Shown here piece by piece: positions 40,681-53,087 of a stretch of DNA of 64,000 nucleotides. The stretch comes from Dipetalonema caudispina (Eukaryota > Nematoda > Chromadorea > Rhabditida > Onchocercidae). The notes under the pieces were generated by a model that was not told the origin of the DNA, did no database searches, and saw only the letters and a list, made by a program, of their open reading frames with translations. The stretch is taken from contig JABVXV010000051.1 of NCBI GenBank assembly GCA_013365325.1, forward strand, positions 62,001-126,000, in the 5' to 3' direction. Positions within the stretch are counted from its first letter, which is position 1, and each line of letters starts with the position of its first letter. The translations under genes and the position numbers were made by a program.

Positions 40681-43600
40681 TTCTTTAGACATGAAAAGAA
40701 AGCTAAAGATGAAATGATTCGTCAGTTCTTGAAAAAGAAATATTTTATTCCTTTTCTTCTCCCTAAAATTTCCCTTCTTTCACACACACTCTCTCTCTCT
40801 CTTTTTTGTTATAACTTGAAAAAAAAAAAGGAAAAAAGGTAAAATTTTTGTTCTTTTAAAATTTAAAAACTAACTGTTCATCCTTTCTTATTTTCATTTC
40901 CTTCTATTTATTGCTAAAGTATTGAAAATATTTAAGGAATAATTTTATAAGAAACTTTTCCTTTTTCATTGTTTGCTAATTTTTTAAGTTACAGAAATAA
41001 TAGTTTAAATATAAACAATATAATACCTAAATTTTTGGTAGACATTAGCTATAAGAAGGGAATTTGAAACTTTTTTTAGGTTTTTGAAAATAAGCGAAGT
41101 TGATTTTCCATCTTCCCCTCTCCTTCTCTTCTTTTCTTAACCACTCTCTCTCCCTCCTTTTCATTCTTTGTACAATCATAAATAAGATGATTTAATAGCT
41201 TAATATCATAAACTTCATCTAAGAGTTCTACACAGCCATTTATGCTAAACAATACCGAACAAATATGGCAATGAACAAGTTATTCAGAATGAAAGTTTTA
41301 AACCAACTAATTTGAAATTTATAAACTTGAATTTGGCCTTTTGAACTTTTAAATCAAACCTACCAATAAACTTTTTAGTGTGTTATCCTTATTCGGCATC
41401 TACAAATTTCATTTCATCAAATCAGAAACTTTATCTAATTAAAGTTAACTATCATCAATTAATTATTTTTTAATTCACATTTCATATCTAATTAAATTGA
41501 AAGTGATAACATATATATTACTTCTAATCATAAAATACATTCTTTTTATACGATAATCTATGTTAGTCTGATTACAGTAATGATAGAATGATAAGAAAGT
41601 ATCAGTCTTTGTGCTAGGACTTGTTTGACAATCCATTATGAATATATCAAGAAATTATGCAAAGGTGTACACTGCGTTCTTAACTCAAATTTCTAAAGAG
41701 GGAGAAAGAAAGAGACAGAGAAAAAGCGAAAGAGAAAATTAACTTTTATTTATTCCATAGAACCGAGTAATTATAGTAAAATAAAATTATCTTATCATCT
41801 AGTAAAACATATTTATCAAGAAATACACTAATAAATGACAGCAGCAATCTATTAATTCGTTTAAAATATTCAAATCATTCATATAAATCAAGATCAAACC
41901 CAAACCCATAATGGTGAATGTCTGAATGCGTTAATGTGGGTGGATGTCTGATGAATTCATCCGTGTACTTTAAACCATTTATTTATTTATTTTAAAAATG
42001 TTACGAAACGATAGTTATATACAAATATAACATAAAAGTATTATTATATTTACAAATTAGTACAGTGCTGAGAAAAAAAGGACAAACTACGAATATTAAA
42101 AAAAATTTTATCTTCAATTTAACTTATCAATGAAATAAAAGAAAAAATAGTTAAAAATTATTTGCATAGCGCTTGAAGAGTTCAATAATTCGATAAATTG
42201 ACAAATAAGTAATAAATTAAAGCAACAAATGATTTTTGAAATTTTTATGACATTTATTTTAATTCATTTAACGCTATCGTCGATTCGAACTTATGTTAGT
42301 ATAATAATTTTACCATTCTTGAACTTAATTTGATTAAATTACGAACATTTAAAAAATTTTGAATCTAACTTATTGACCATAAAATGACTAATAATTTGTT
42401 TCTTATTAATCTTAAAATGTAATAAAGTTGGCCTAAATATCAATTCATTTTAGCAGAAATCTCAGATTACCTTCACTTAAACGTAATTCATTTTGGTTGC
42501 ATAATATTAAATTTATTCACGACTAAATTTTATTGCAAAATATAATATCTGATGTGACATGATATCATTCAAATGCATGGTGTTTGATTTTAATTTCAGC
42601 TATATCTATTTTTTAGGAAAAAAAAAACTTTTCAATACGCAATTTGATATTTGATTTTAATCTATATAACAAGCTTAACAAACAAGTAGCCAATCAATTT
42701 TTCAATTAAATTTGATCTTGAACTTACTCAAGTTTTCAGTTTAAAGTTTTTTTTATTTCGATTTCCTGCTAACCATTTTCATTCAGCATATTCGAGTGAT
42801 TGGCAAAAACGAAAAATTATTTGACGAATCATTTCAAAGTTTAAAGAATGCAAGGAACTTTAAACTATAAAATCTCTTTAGACGAAAATTTTACAAACAA
42901 AATTGACAATTACAAATATTGAAAATGATAAAATAGAAGTAAGCAAAAATTGTTGCAATCACAAAACATTCAAAGATATGAAAGTGAATGGTACTTTTGG
43001 GATAGATTAAGCAATATTCAGACGCGACAAAAATGAGATGAAGCAAAGAATTGTTCAATTTAAAGAGTATTTTTTTAAATTTATGATATTACGAGATTTT
43101 CAAATATTTTTGCAATGCATAAAAACATTTTATGGATGAGACATAATAGTTCGTTAAATTCAAAAATGACACACACACACACAAACATACACATCCGTTA
43201 CTTATTTATTTAAATAGTAATATAAGCATTAATTTAGTAATGCTTTTAAATAACATTAACAATTAGCCATTGCAGCTACAAACTTATTGCAAACAGTCCC
43301 GAAGGAATTCCACGTTGGAAATTTTATAAGTGAAATGAAAAAGATTGAAATAAAATATTCATGAATTCCTTTTTTATGGTGCGATGTATTATTTTATATT
43401 CAATGATAAGCTTTTTACATATTATTTTTGATGTTTATTCAAGATGCAAATAATAACATAATATTTTACTTAGGTAGTAAATAATATGCACATCCTACTT
43501 AAATGACAATTATTTAATAAATTTACTTAATCGATAAATTTAATAAATTATTCAAAAAATTCATTTGGTAAAGACATTCTTCGCTCATTTTTAATTCCTG

Positions 43601-45158
43601 TATTGGTAATTAATTGAGTGCTTGTTTATTATCCGATTATCATTTAATTCGTCAAATAGCATAGTAAAAAAAGTTTAAAAAAATGTAAGATGCAATCAAT
43701 GTCAAAATGATATTTTTACATATTTGAAATCTAAGTTGGAAACTTCTTTGTTCGTGCATCTTTGATTTCTTCTACAATTCGTTTCGATAAAATCACTTTT
43801 ATTCCTGCAAATTACATTCATTTAATTTAAATCTTAATAATACCAAATGAACTCTTTTTCTTCTCTAAAATCATTCAATAAATTTGAAAATTTCAAAAAA
43901 ATGAAGTTTGCAAATAGGCTTTTTCGTTATTTAAGACCGTTTCCTCTGCTACAGTAACAAATTGCATTTTGAAAAAGTCTCCCATTAATGATCGGAGATA
44001 TATGATATGTATCGGACAAGATTGAAATCAGTAAGCGTTGAAATTGTCGTATATTCGGCAAGCATGGACTATCAATGTCACCGACTGCTGAGCTGTATCG
44101 TAGCTAAAAATGAAAATTAAGTTGGAAATTCATTTTAACATGAAAGTATTCCCCAGATACTTGACAATTTAAAGTGGATCGTAAAATAATTTATGAACTA
44201 TCGATGATATTTTGAACTATTTCATAGCTAAACTAATTTAATCAGATTACATTAATGCTATTAGACAGCTAGTTTATAATTTTGGCTATCACAGTGAATA
44301 TTTATAGACCTTATCTGATTCGATATTTAAGATATTTCGAAGCAGAGTACCAGCGAAAGATCGGAATACAAAAATATTAAATAACTTAAAATTTGAATGG
44401 TAAATTTGAGATTTAAACAATAAATTTGAGTAGTAAATTTATTATGAAGCATTATATGCCTTCCTTGAGCCTAGAATTTGGCAGACTATTTAGGAGAAAA
44501 TTCTTTCCCTCGTTTTATGATAATTTAATCCATCGATTTTAAAATTGCAAATTTGCATTAAGGATTGATAAATAAGCAAATAAGAAATGCAAATACTCGA
44601 CATTGATCAGTATTAAATCTTTTCACCATGGAAACAATTCGATTTATTGAATGCATCTGATCTTTGATACGGCTCCATTTCGAGCTACAATTAGTTGAAA
44701 AATCTTCCATATGTGAAAAAGAAGTTATATAATAATATCAATAAATTTAAGCAAAAGGATCAAAACAATCAGAAGAGAAAAGGATGAAAAGACGTCCTAA
44801 ATTAAAGTTATCAAATATCTTTTAAAATGACAATTTATTGAAATATTTTTTTTTTTTAATGATTTTTACACAGTTTAATTCACCATAAATTAACTTGTAT
44901 CTGTATATTATACATTATATAATTGTAATGAGTAGCTTATTAACCAAATAAAATTTGTTCAGCATTTATTTTATTCCTCCGCTAGTTTATTATTTCTTTT
45001 AGTTTTTTTTAGGAAAGTATTAAATTAACATATGTAGCATAAAACAATTTTCCTGTTGTAAAGTTTGATGGGTAATTATTTCAAATATTTAAAAATTTTC
45101 TTTTTCCACTGGCGATTAAGGTAAATGAAGTTAAAAGGAAAATCCTCAATTAGTTTTT

Positions 45159-45276
45159 TCAGCCTATACAAAAAATGTTGAGTGGCATCGAAGATATAAA
45201 TAATTGCAATTTAAATAAATTCAAATGCTGTAGAATACAAACGTTAGCACAACTTAACCGCTGTGCTACATTGTAC
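45159..45276 (-). pseudogene. Likely 3' exon remnant of the metallo-beta-lactamase pseudogene
   Basis: In minus-strand sense a TTTCAG acceptor precedes an open frame that includes NVAQRLSCANVCILQ and runs to a stop. Metallo-beta-lactamase-fold proteins often carry an R-L-S-C-G-H motif near the C-terminus; here the G-H is replaced by A-N, so a metal-ligand His would be lost. The exon that should lie between this and 45543 (with the Gly-Asp motif) is not visible. The match is short, so I keep it tentative. Confidence 0.4.
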
Positions 45277-45542
45277 CTGAAATTAATTGTAATTTGAATC
45301 ACTAAAATATCTCTTAAGAGAAAATGATTAACAAATAAGAAAAGGAAGAATGTTTTTATGAGGTAAATATCAACGCAACAAATTAAAAAGCAAAGTGAAT
45401 GAAAAAAGCTAATTATCGTCAAAGTGTTATGTCATATTATAAATACAAATAAAAGTGGAATGGATCACTTTGAAATTTCGATTTCAATCTTAATATATGT
45501 ATTAATTTTGTAATTATGAGATAAAAATAACCATAGAGATAA

Positions 45543-46686
45543 TTAATCAGGAGTGTGTCCAGGTGTATGAATCACTTCCAATTTATCACTATCGCTATCA
45601 CCAAGCTGTATTATTTCATCATCTGATAACCACTTTGACACCTTATATGGTCTTACCTAAATAACTCCTTTCTTGAAATAATAAATGAAAAAGTTAATCC
45701 GTCGACAAATTTACATAAATTGGAAGACGCTGATAAATCGCATATTTTGTCGGATGAGTGATTAAGGAATAAAACCGTTAATTGTTACTCATTACTTAAA
45801 AATCTATTAGTTAAAAACTTAACCAATAGGTTTGGCTTTTAAATAGTACATTCTTTTAACATATCAAAAGAAATCATACTTGCCAGTCGTAATCACTATC
45901 ATGACGATCAGACGTACATAATGCTTCCACATTTATGGCAAGACCATCATGGCCTAGTGATGAAAATTACCAATTATTGCCTGTCTATTTCATATAACTA
46001 TAACAATTGGTAACAAAGCAAAAGTAATAATTAGAAATATATAATTCATTTTAGATAAATTAAGAAAATTCTGAAAAAAATAATAAAAATGTGATATTTG
46101 TTAATAATAAATTTTGAAAATAAACAACAATGCGATTCATTTATAAGCATTACTTGTTCAGGATGATTATAAGTATTTATTACTAGCAGTATCTTTTTCT
46201 CTTTCATTAAGTTGAAATGATTCTTCAAATAGTTGTATAAATCCTCTGTTCCACATTCGGTATCCAAAAGTAGCACTAAAATTATATAATACAACGTTTT
46301 TCTCTATTTTTCTTTTTTTTTCTAAAATCACAATAGTTTCATTAGAAGCATAAATTGCTAATTATAGATTGATCGAATATTTTCCTTATCAATTTCATAT
46401 TCTAATAAATAAAATAAATAAATGGTACGATATTTCTTTTACAGTGTTATTTGTATAGTCTGAATAATGAATAATTGGATGATACTTTCCCGATTACCAG
46501 AAAATGAGAATAAAATGAAAGACAGCATCTCCTTTGAGTAATTAAAAAAGTTAGAAATCATTTACCTTTTTATGTGCCGATAATTAAGTACATTAGAGGT
46601 TTATGCATGTAATGATCAATACAGTAAACATTTGTTGATAACTGTTCTGTTTGATAACATTCCCTATTGTTAGCCATATATTTAAT
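45543..46686 (-). pseudogene. Broken metallo-beta-lactamase-fold hydrolase gene
   Basis: Four minus-strand exons of an MBL-fold protein are visible: 46566-46686, about 46129-46275 (alternative end 46154), 45880-45953 and 45543-45656. The first begins MANNRECYQTEQ and reads VYCIDHYMHKPLMYLIIGT, then hits TAA (46570-46572) two codons before its donor. Across that stop the phase continues perfectly into VLLLDTECGTEDLYNYL, so one nonsense change separates the two parts. The core metal motif, normally H-x-H-x-D-H, reads Y-N-H-P-E-Q. Later parts are conserved: AINVEALC, WLSDDEIIQLGD and VIHTPGHTPD, after which a second stop (45543-45545) truncates the domain. The spacing resembles worm and MBLAC2-like proteins. 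No function should be assumed. Confidence 0.72.
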
Positions 46687-46870
46687 CTGAAGGAAAATAA
46701 ATTATTAACCAAATTATTTCTTTCGCAATTTTTATTTTCAGTGAAAATTTAGAACGCCTAATAAACTAATGCAAGTAATTATCATTAACTTTTCCCTATG
46801 GTCTTATTTTATATGAAATGAATTTTTATCTAATTTCAAAGCTGAAAAAAATAATTAGATTTATTTGTTG

Positions 46871-47080
<210 letters not shown>

Positions 47081-49573
47081 TCGGTCTGAGATAAATGTGG
47101 TAAGTTCGATTATCATTGAATACAAAAATAATAACAGGAAACAGCTGAATCGACTTGTATTATGGTGAACAAAGTATGCTTATTTGCCTTTATATCTAAT
47201 CTCTCTTTAATCTTTTCTTGATTTGCTCATTCGAAAAATTCCAATTTAAAGTTATTAAATGCTATGTAATCTTTTAGTTTCTAAGCTAGTGTTCATGAGA
47301 TATAATATCATTTTGTATATATTTGCTATCGAAATAGGAATTTATGGACATCAAAGTGATACCAATTAAAAGTATTGTTGGTAATATTCTTCGGTAAATT
47401 TTTAAGTTTCATTAATCTGTTTAGAAGTTATGACTTATTAAAAAAGTTATCGAATATTTTGTGCGAAAAGAATAAGTAATAATACTGCAGGATGACAATA
47501 TTGATTGTTTTACTGGATAAATTAGTTATTTATAACTACATGAAATTATTAAAATGTATCTTGAAAAAAAGATATATGTATAAATTTTATGAATGATAAA
47601 ACTATTAATCAACGAATGATAAAGCGAATATAAAAAGGATATGAATGGTAAAACCATTAATGATAATAAATGATAAGGGTAGAGTGCGTTGAAATGTTTG
47701 TCAGTTGTACCAAACTAATGCTATTTAAGAGCTAAGATAAGCCATATCAGTCTTATTAGACTTTATAATTTATAGAATTCGTTTCCGCAAAAAAATAATG
47801 CATTTTAATGATAAATATGGAATAAACTGTAGTCAATCTATGTGTGAGTTTGATAAGTCTGTTGACAACTGATAAGGTAATTGTATCGATCAAAATTTAC
47901 AGTTCGAATCAATTAATTGATAATTGTTTCAAGCATGACATTAGTAGTTTCCAGTAATGTAATATTAAAGTTTAAATTACAGCTAGTCAATGGTTGGAAG
48001 TTTAGAACATGAAAGTGAACTAATTGCTTTCAAACAGGGTAAGATAAATATGTACTTTATCATTCTGTACACATTTAAAATTTGGTCATAACCCATGAAA
48101 GACACGCAACCCACATATTGTCGTATTTTTCTGTTTAAATAGAATAATTAAACTATACTATGCAAATTTTCAGGAAAAAAAATTTTCAATATGAGAAAGT
48201 TGTTAGCATAAATTGAGCTATTGCTGGAGGAAAGGTGCGATATCACAAAAAAATAGTTTAATTTAATCGATAAGTTAATTGTACTACTTTTTGTAGAACA
48301 TTTAGGCGTAATATTTTGATCGATTTAAAGATGTGAAACAGTTTAAAATGATTGGATCATGTTGTAAAGTTGAAATATCAATGCTTCGCAATGTCGGTAA
48401 GCTTAAAACATGCTACTTGCAAAATTTGATTAAATGATGATCAAAAATGGTAAAGCAATGAATGAATTTATATTTATATCTGATTTATTTAGTATAAAAT
48501 GTTTGAATAATATCTTTGATATATGAATCTATTTTAAAATGAAATTAGGGAATTTTGAATCCCAAAAACGAATTTACAAATTCATTTTAAACACTATTTT
48601 AAAATATTTGAAAGAGTTACTCAATAAATTTTACTATAAAAAAATTGTATTATGCCACAAATTAATATATTTAAGTCATATCTGTTACTTATCAATATTT
48701 TTTTTCGATATTGTGTTAATTTATTAGCTTTTGAAAAAAAAAAAAGAATGGAAACAAATACGAAATTAATACAGGAATAAAATAAATGTTGAGCTAATTT
48801 TGCTTGACTAATAAGTTAGTAATTGCAATTCTATAATATATAATATGAACTTGATGAATTAATTTGTAATTGATTAAAAGCTATATAAAATTATGAGAAA
48901 TGAATGAAATCAATGTAAGATATGATATACGAAATGAATGGTATCATTTAATTTAAATACCATTCAACTGAATAATGTTTTATTAGTACATAGATTAATA
49001 TTAGCTAAATTTCACAAAATTAAACTAGAGAATAGGTAAATAAACTTTTTAATTTTTCAAATTAAAAGAGAATCCCAAAATAATTTGCAAAAAATATCTT
49101 TCTTACCATTTTACCATTAGTCATAATCCATTACTGTTGATTTATTATTGTATTCCACAACAAAATGATAATGCTTGGAAGTGAATAAATGTTTTTCATA
49201 GAAAGTATAGCATACAATAAAAATGATTGTGCTGCACAAATAAGGAAAATTTCGCAAACAATAAAATGAATCATTTTTGTTTCGAAGGTCATTTTCAAAG
49301 CTATGAATGAATCATTTGTGTTATGTCGTACAAATATATAAAAGCAGCATTGATTTAGCACATTGCAAAAAAAAAAAAAAGAAATCAGTCGATTTCCTAA
49401 CGTAATTCACGTATTTAACACGTATGTATTTTATTAATCCTAATTTTTGCATCCTTTGAATGGATAAAAATTGGAACGTTTAAAAATTTATTTACTAACA
49501 AACGAATTTATTTGAAAAAAGAAGTGAAGCTGTGGGCATAAATTAAATTTATTTTACTTTTAGAATACATACA

Positions 49574-49579
49574 TTTATT
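49574..49579 (-). promoter_or_regulatory. Possible polyadenylation signal of the four-pass membrane gene
   Basis: AATAAA in the minus-strand sense, about 145 bases past the stop codon. Confidence 0.35.
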
Positions 49580-49723
49580 TATGTATTTAGCATAATTAAA
49601 TTGAGCTTCAAGAATTATGAGATAGTTTTTGAAGTTTTCGAAAAATTTCATATATCAATTCATTTTTCCTCAAATTTCGTAGTATTTTCAATTGTCAACA
49701 ATATTATGATTATGATTATGTAT

Positions 49724-51823
49724 TCATTCCTTGTAATGAATTGATGGTAAATCACTAAAAAAAGCATCATTATTATTTAGCACTGAGGTTAAATTTAGTG
49801 AAAATGAATCTTCTCGATCGAGAATGAAATTTCGAAAGCGACAAATGACATCCATAAACCAAAGCTGAATGAATAGTAATATTACCAATGCTGCCACAAA
49901 TAGTAAACCGAATATTTGTAAATCTGAAAAATAAACTTACTATTAACTAGCATTTATGATGGCAGTTTTTATAATTGCAAACCTTAGGTAAACGCATTCA
50001 AAGTGCTGCATGAAATTTGTCGCAATTAAATGGAAGAGTATTCTAGTAAAGAAGTATTCAAGTAAAGTGAGGGATTTCTGATATTACATGTGAATGGAAC
50101 TTTTGATCAGCAAAGATGTTAATCATTACTGATACGAAGTTATTTGTTTTTAGCGAAAAATCTGAAAGACACCTTCGTACTTTCAGACATCTATGCACCG
50201 TTTCTTGATATTATAAATAGAAGATCGAATAATCAAATTCATTTTCGGATGAAAAAAATCAATTTAAAGTTAAACTAAAAACTAATTAGAATTCAACTAG
50301 ACGAATTTGGTGAAAAATTAAAAAATTTGAAACGAGAAGCATTGCAGTTATAGGATCAATTTGACGAAATATTTACAAAATTTATGCAAATTTTCCAAAA
50401 AAAATACCTGATATGGTGCTCACGTTATCATTGATCCACATTCCACCAAGATCTGCAGCAAGACTACTAAGCATTTTATTGGAAAAGATGGAACCAATGA
50501 TAACGATGAAAATTATAAACACTGTACATATAATTGATGTAATCTGAAATAAAACATATAATCATATTGTAACTCAAATATCATTAAATCGAAAACATAT
50601 GCAGAAGTATTTCATACTAAACAACTGTTATTAAATTATCATTTAAGAATTAACCAACCACGTTTATCTTTTAATATTATGCACAAACATTTCTTTAGTA
50701 TTTTCCGCAAAATTATAATACTCCCACTTTAAAATTTAATTTATATATGTATATATATGTAGTTTGAATGGCAGAAAGAAGAGAATAATTTGAAAATGAA
50801 ATAATTGAATTATAAAATTTATTAGTTCACCAGAAATTATTGAATTAAATCAATATTTCTTAACATTACAGCTAGTATGATAAGAAAAATTAAGAAGCTA
50901 GCAAAAATTTTAAATTGTAATTAGGAATTTGCTAAATTACCTGAAAAATTATATATGGTAAAATTAATATTTGTTTCTCCTTAAAAATACCATATGTTAA
51001 AGTACCAAAGATAGCAAATGCAAAAGCAAATGATGCAATCGAATAGAATGCTAAAGTTACACCTTGTGAGAATACGGTAAGAAATACGATCAGTACCGCA
51101 CCACAAAGATAAGCGATAGAGACAATTCGAGCTGCTAACTGTAAAAGTATTGTTAATTATTAATTTTAAACACAAGTTAACTTTATTCGAATAAAAAAAT
51201 AACACTTTTAAGTAATTTATCCATTCTTTCATTTAAACTTTTGGTGCTTTAAACTCACTAAAATCAAAATTTTAGTTTAATTAATTGATAATTGCAAGTA
51301 AATTGGGCTATTTTTTTTCTTTTTTATACTAATATCAAAATTTTCATTGAATTATCTGAATACTATTTCATTTATTTCAAATGATACGATTAAATTTTTT
51401 ATCATCGTAAATAATGGAAAAGGTTTGAGAAAATATTGAGAAAAAATAAGAAATCATTTGAGAAAATATTTCTCATAGCCTAAACATGTAGCAATTATTT
51501 TTATAAATTACGGAATGATCATTCTCATCCGTTTTTCCTTTTACCACTTAAAAATTTAATTTGAATAAAAAATTTAAACTGACCGTAATATGCATATAGC
51601 CATGACAACATTGATATTTAATATCATTATGATCAAAATTTGTTTCATGACCAGTACCGTATGAAGTATACGATGGTATTAACGTCGGCGATATATTAAT
51701 CGGTGTTATCGGTATCACATATTGCGGTGAAATCGGTTCACTTGGCAATTCCACTTTACTATCAGTTTCTTGCGATTTATCAACTGTTGCTAATGATGAC
51801 AATGTGATGGGTGATGATGACAT
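49724..51823 (-). CDS. Four-pass membrane protein of unknown function
   Basis: Four exons in phase, 51584-51823, 50941-51138, 50408-50543 and 49724-49923, encode 257 aa. The first 70 residues are polar, rich in Ser, Pro and Thr, with no signal peptide. Next comes YQCCHGYMHIT, a Cys-Cys motif just ahead of the first membrane segment, as in LAPTM4-like and several nematode tetraspan families. Predicted membrane segments are at about 82-105, 108-128, 139-165 and 193-214. The loop before the last segment has an N-V-S sequon (WINDNVSTIS), which suits a luminal or extracellular side. The tail of about 40 residues is charged and ends HYKE. I chose the ATG at 51823 because upstream codons in frame offer only non-ATG starts. 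The LAPTM4-like placement is a guess from layout; no catalytic motif is present. Confidence 0.8.
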
Positions 51824-53087
51824 TATTGATATGAACAGATGCTTTCGTCCCAAAACGTCGCTTAAAATTGCCGTGCTGACGCAAACAGTTTAAGCTTACC
51901 AATTGTGGTCTAAACAAAATATTGAGCTACAAAATGACATCTGTGCAAATAATGTAAGCTTTTCCTCTTTTTCTTTTTGAACTTATGAAATATTTTAGCT
52001 TTTTAGCTAATGTTACATATACATTATATATCTATATATTTTTTACCTAAATCTTTCTTCATCGTTTATTTTCCTGTTTACTTCATTGTCATTTTTTTTC
52101 TTAATTTATTTTAGTATCGATGTTGGCAACGCAGAAACTTTTGTTTCATTTCAAAAATTTAACCAATGACGAAAAAGCAAATGAGAAACAGAGATTATTC
52201 AACAACGAAAAAGATGGAAAAAAAAAGCTAATAAATTATTTCCCGAGGGAATTTTACAATTATTTCTTTGGAGCAAAAATAACATATATCATTGAGTGAT
52301 AATTGGAATCATATACTTTTGGCCAATCGATACTTTTAATGATATTGTCTTCAACACTCTTGCGACTTCTTCTTCGAAAAAATTAAACCATATATTTGTA
52401 TATATATATATATATATATGCGTATAGACACAAATACGCATTATTCTGTTTGATGTCCATTGCTTTTCAGTTTATAGTTTCGTCCAAATCGGAAATAAGA
52501 TTCGGATAATTTGATTCATTTGTTAAAAGGGGAATAACTATCTGTGGTCAACAACAACGCATATAAAATAAATAGGACGCAAAATCTTAATATATGAAAT
52601 GGTATAAGTTGGACAAGGCAAATCGGAGATGATAGAAATCAGGTTACATGATACTAATTAGTGTGTTCTAACTAAAGGAACTCTGTTAATTTCGAGACGT
52701 GCTTTAGAGTGGTACAAGTCAGCTGCTCAAGATCGAAGTATTTTGTAGGATTGGTGTGGCAAACGTGAAAAGTGCAAAAAATTTCTGTCAATGTAATATA
52801 TTCTGCCTAAGCATTATCGACTTATCAGGTTATTTATTCATAATCTTTGGCCCAAAGAAAAATAAACAATACATAAAAAGGATTTAAACCAAAGACATTG
52901 TAGCGATCAGTTCTTGTGTAATACCGTTTGATTCATTAAGCTAAAAGATTGAATACCTAATTTCTAGACTTTTTTTTCAATGGTCAGTATCTTTCATGGA
53001 TGAAATCTCTTGAAAAGTTAAAGTTTGAGATCCATCGACTCCTTCTTCCAAAGTTTGTAAAAGTCCTAAAAGTTCCCAGAACAAGTT
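51824..53087. other. Intergenic region between sul-1 and the four-pass membrane gene
   Basis: Upstream region of the membrane gene and 3' flank of sul-1, both transcribed leftwards. A TA run lies at about 52401-52420. No gene is supported. Confidence 0.6.
52833..52838 (-). promoter_or_regulatory. Possible polyadenylation signal of sul-1
   Basis: AATAAA in the minus-strand sense, about 250 bases past the sul-1 stop codon. Confidence 0.35.

Larger units (their letters stand above)
32755..45542. other. Gene-poor block upstream of sup-12
   Basis: Nearly 13 kb in which I find no protein family and no convincing exon chain. It contains CA microsatellites (33714-33755, 34853-34920, 43170-43186), a poly-T run (33348-33382), AGT units (37372-37392), tandem duplications near 36319-36663 and 40317-40590, a purine tract (39229-39287) and a short GC-richer island (40600-40680). 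It may include distal regulatory sequence or unrecognised 5' exons of sup-12. Its right end carries a likely remnant exon of the metallo-beta-lactamase pseudogene. Confidence 0.5.

Noticed and set aside
42277..42300. GTTCGAATC, a tRNA T-loop-like motif on the minus strand
   Set aside because: No matching acceptor stem, D-arm or anticodon arm at the right distance.
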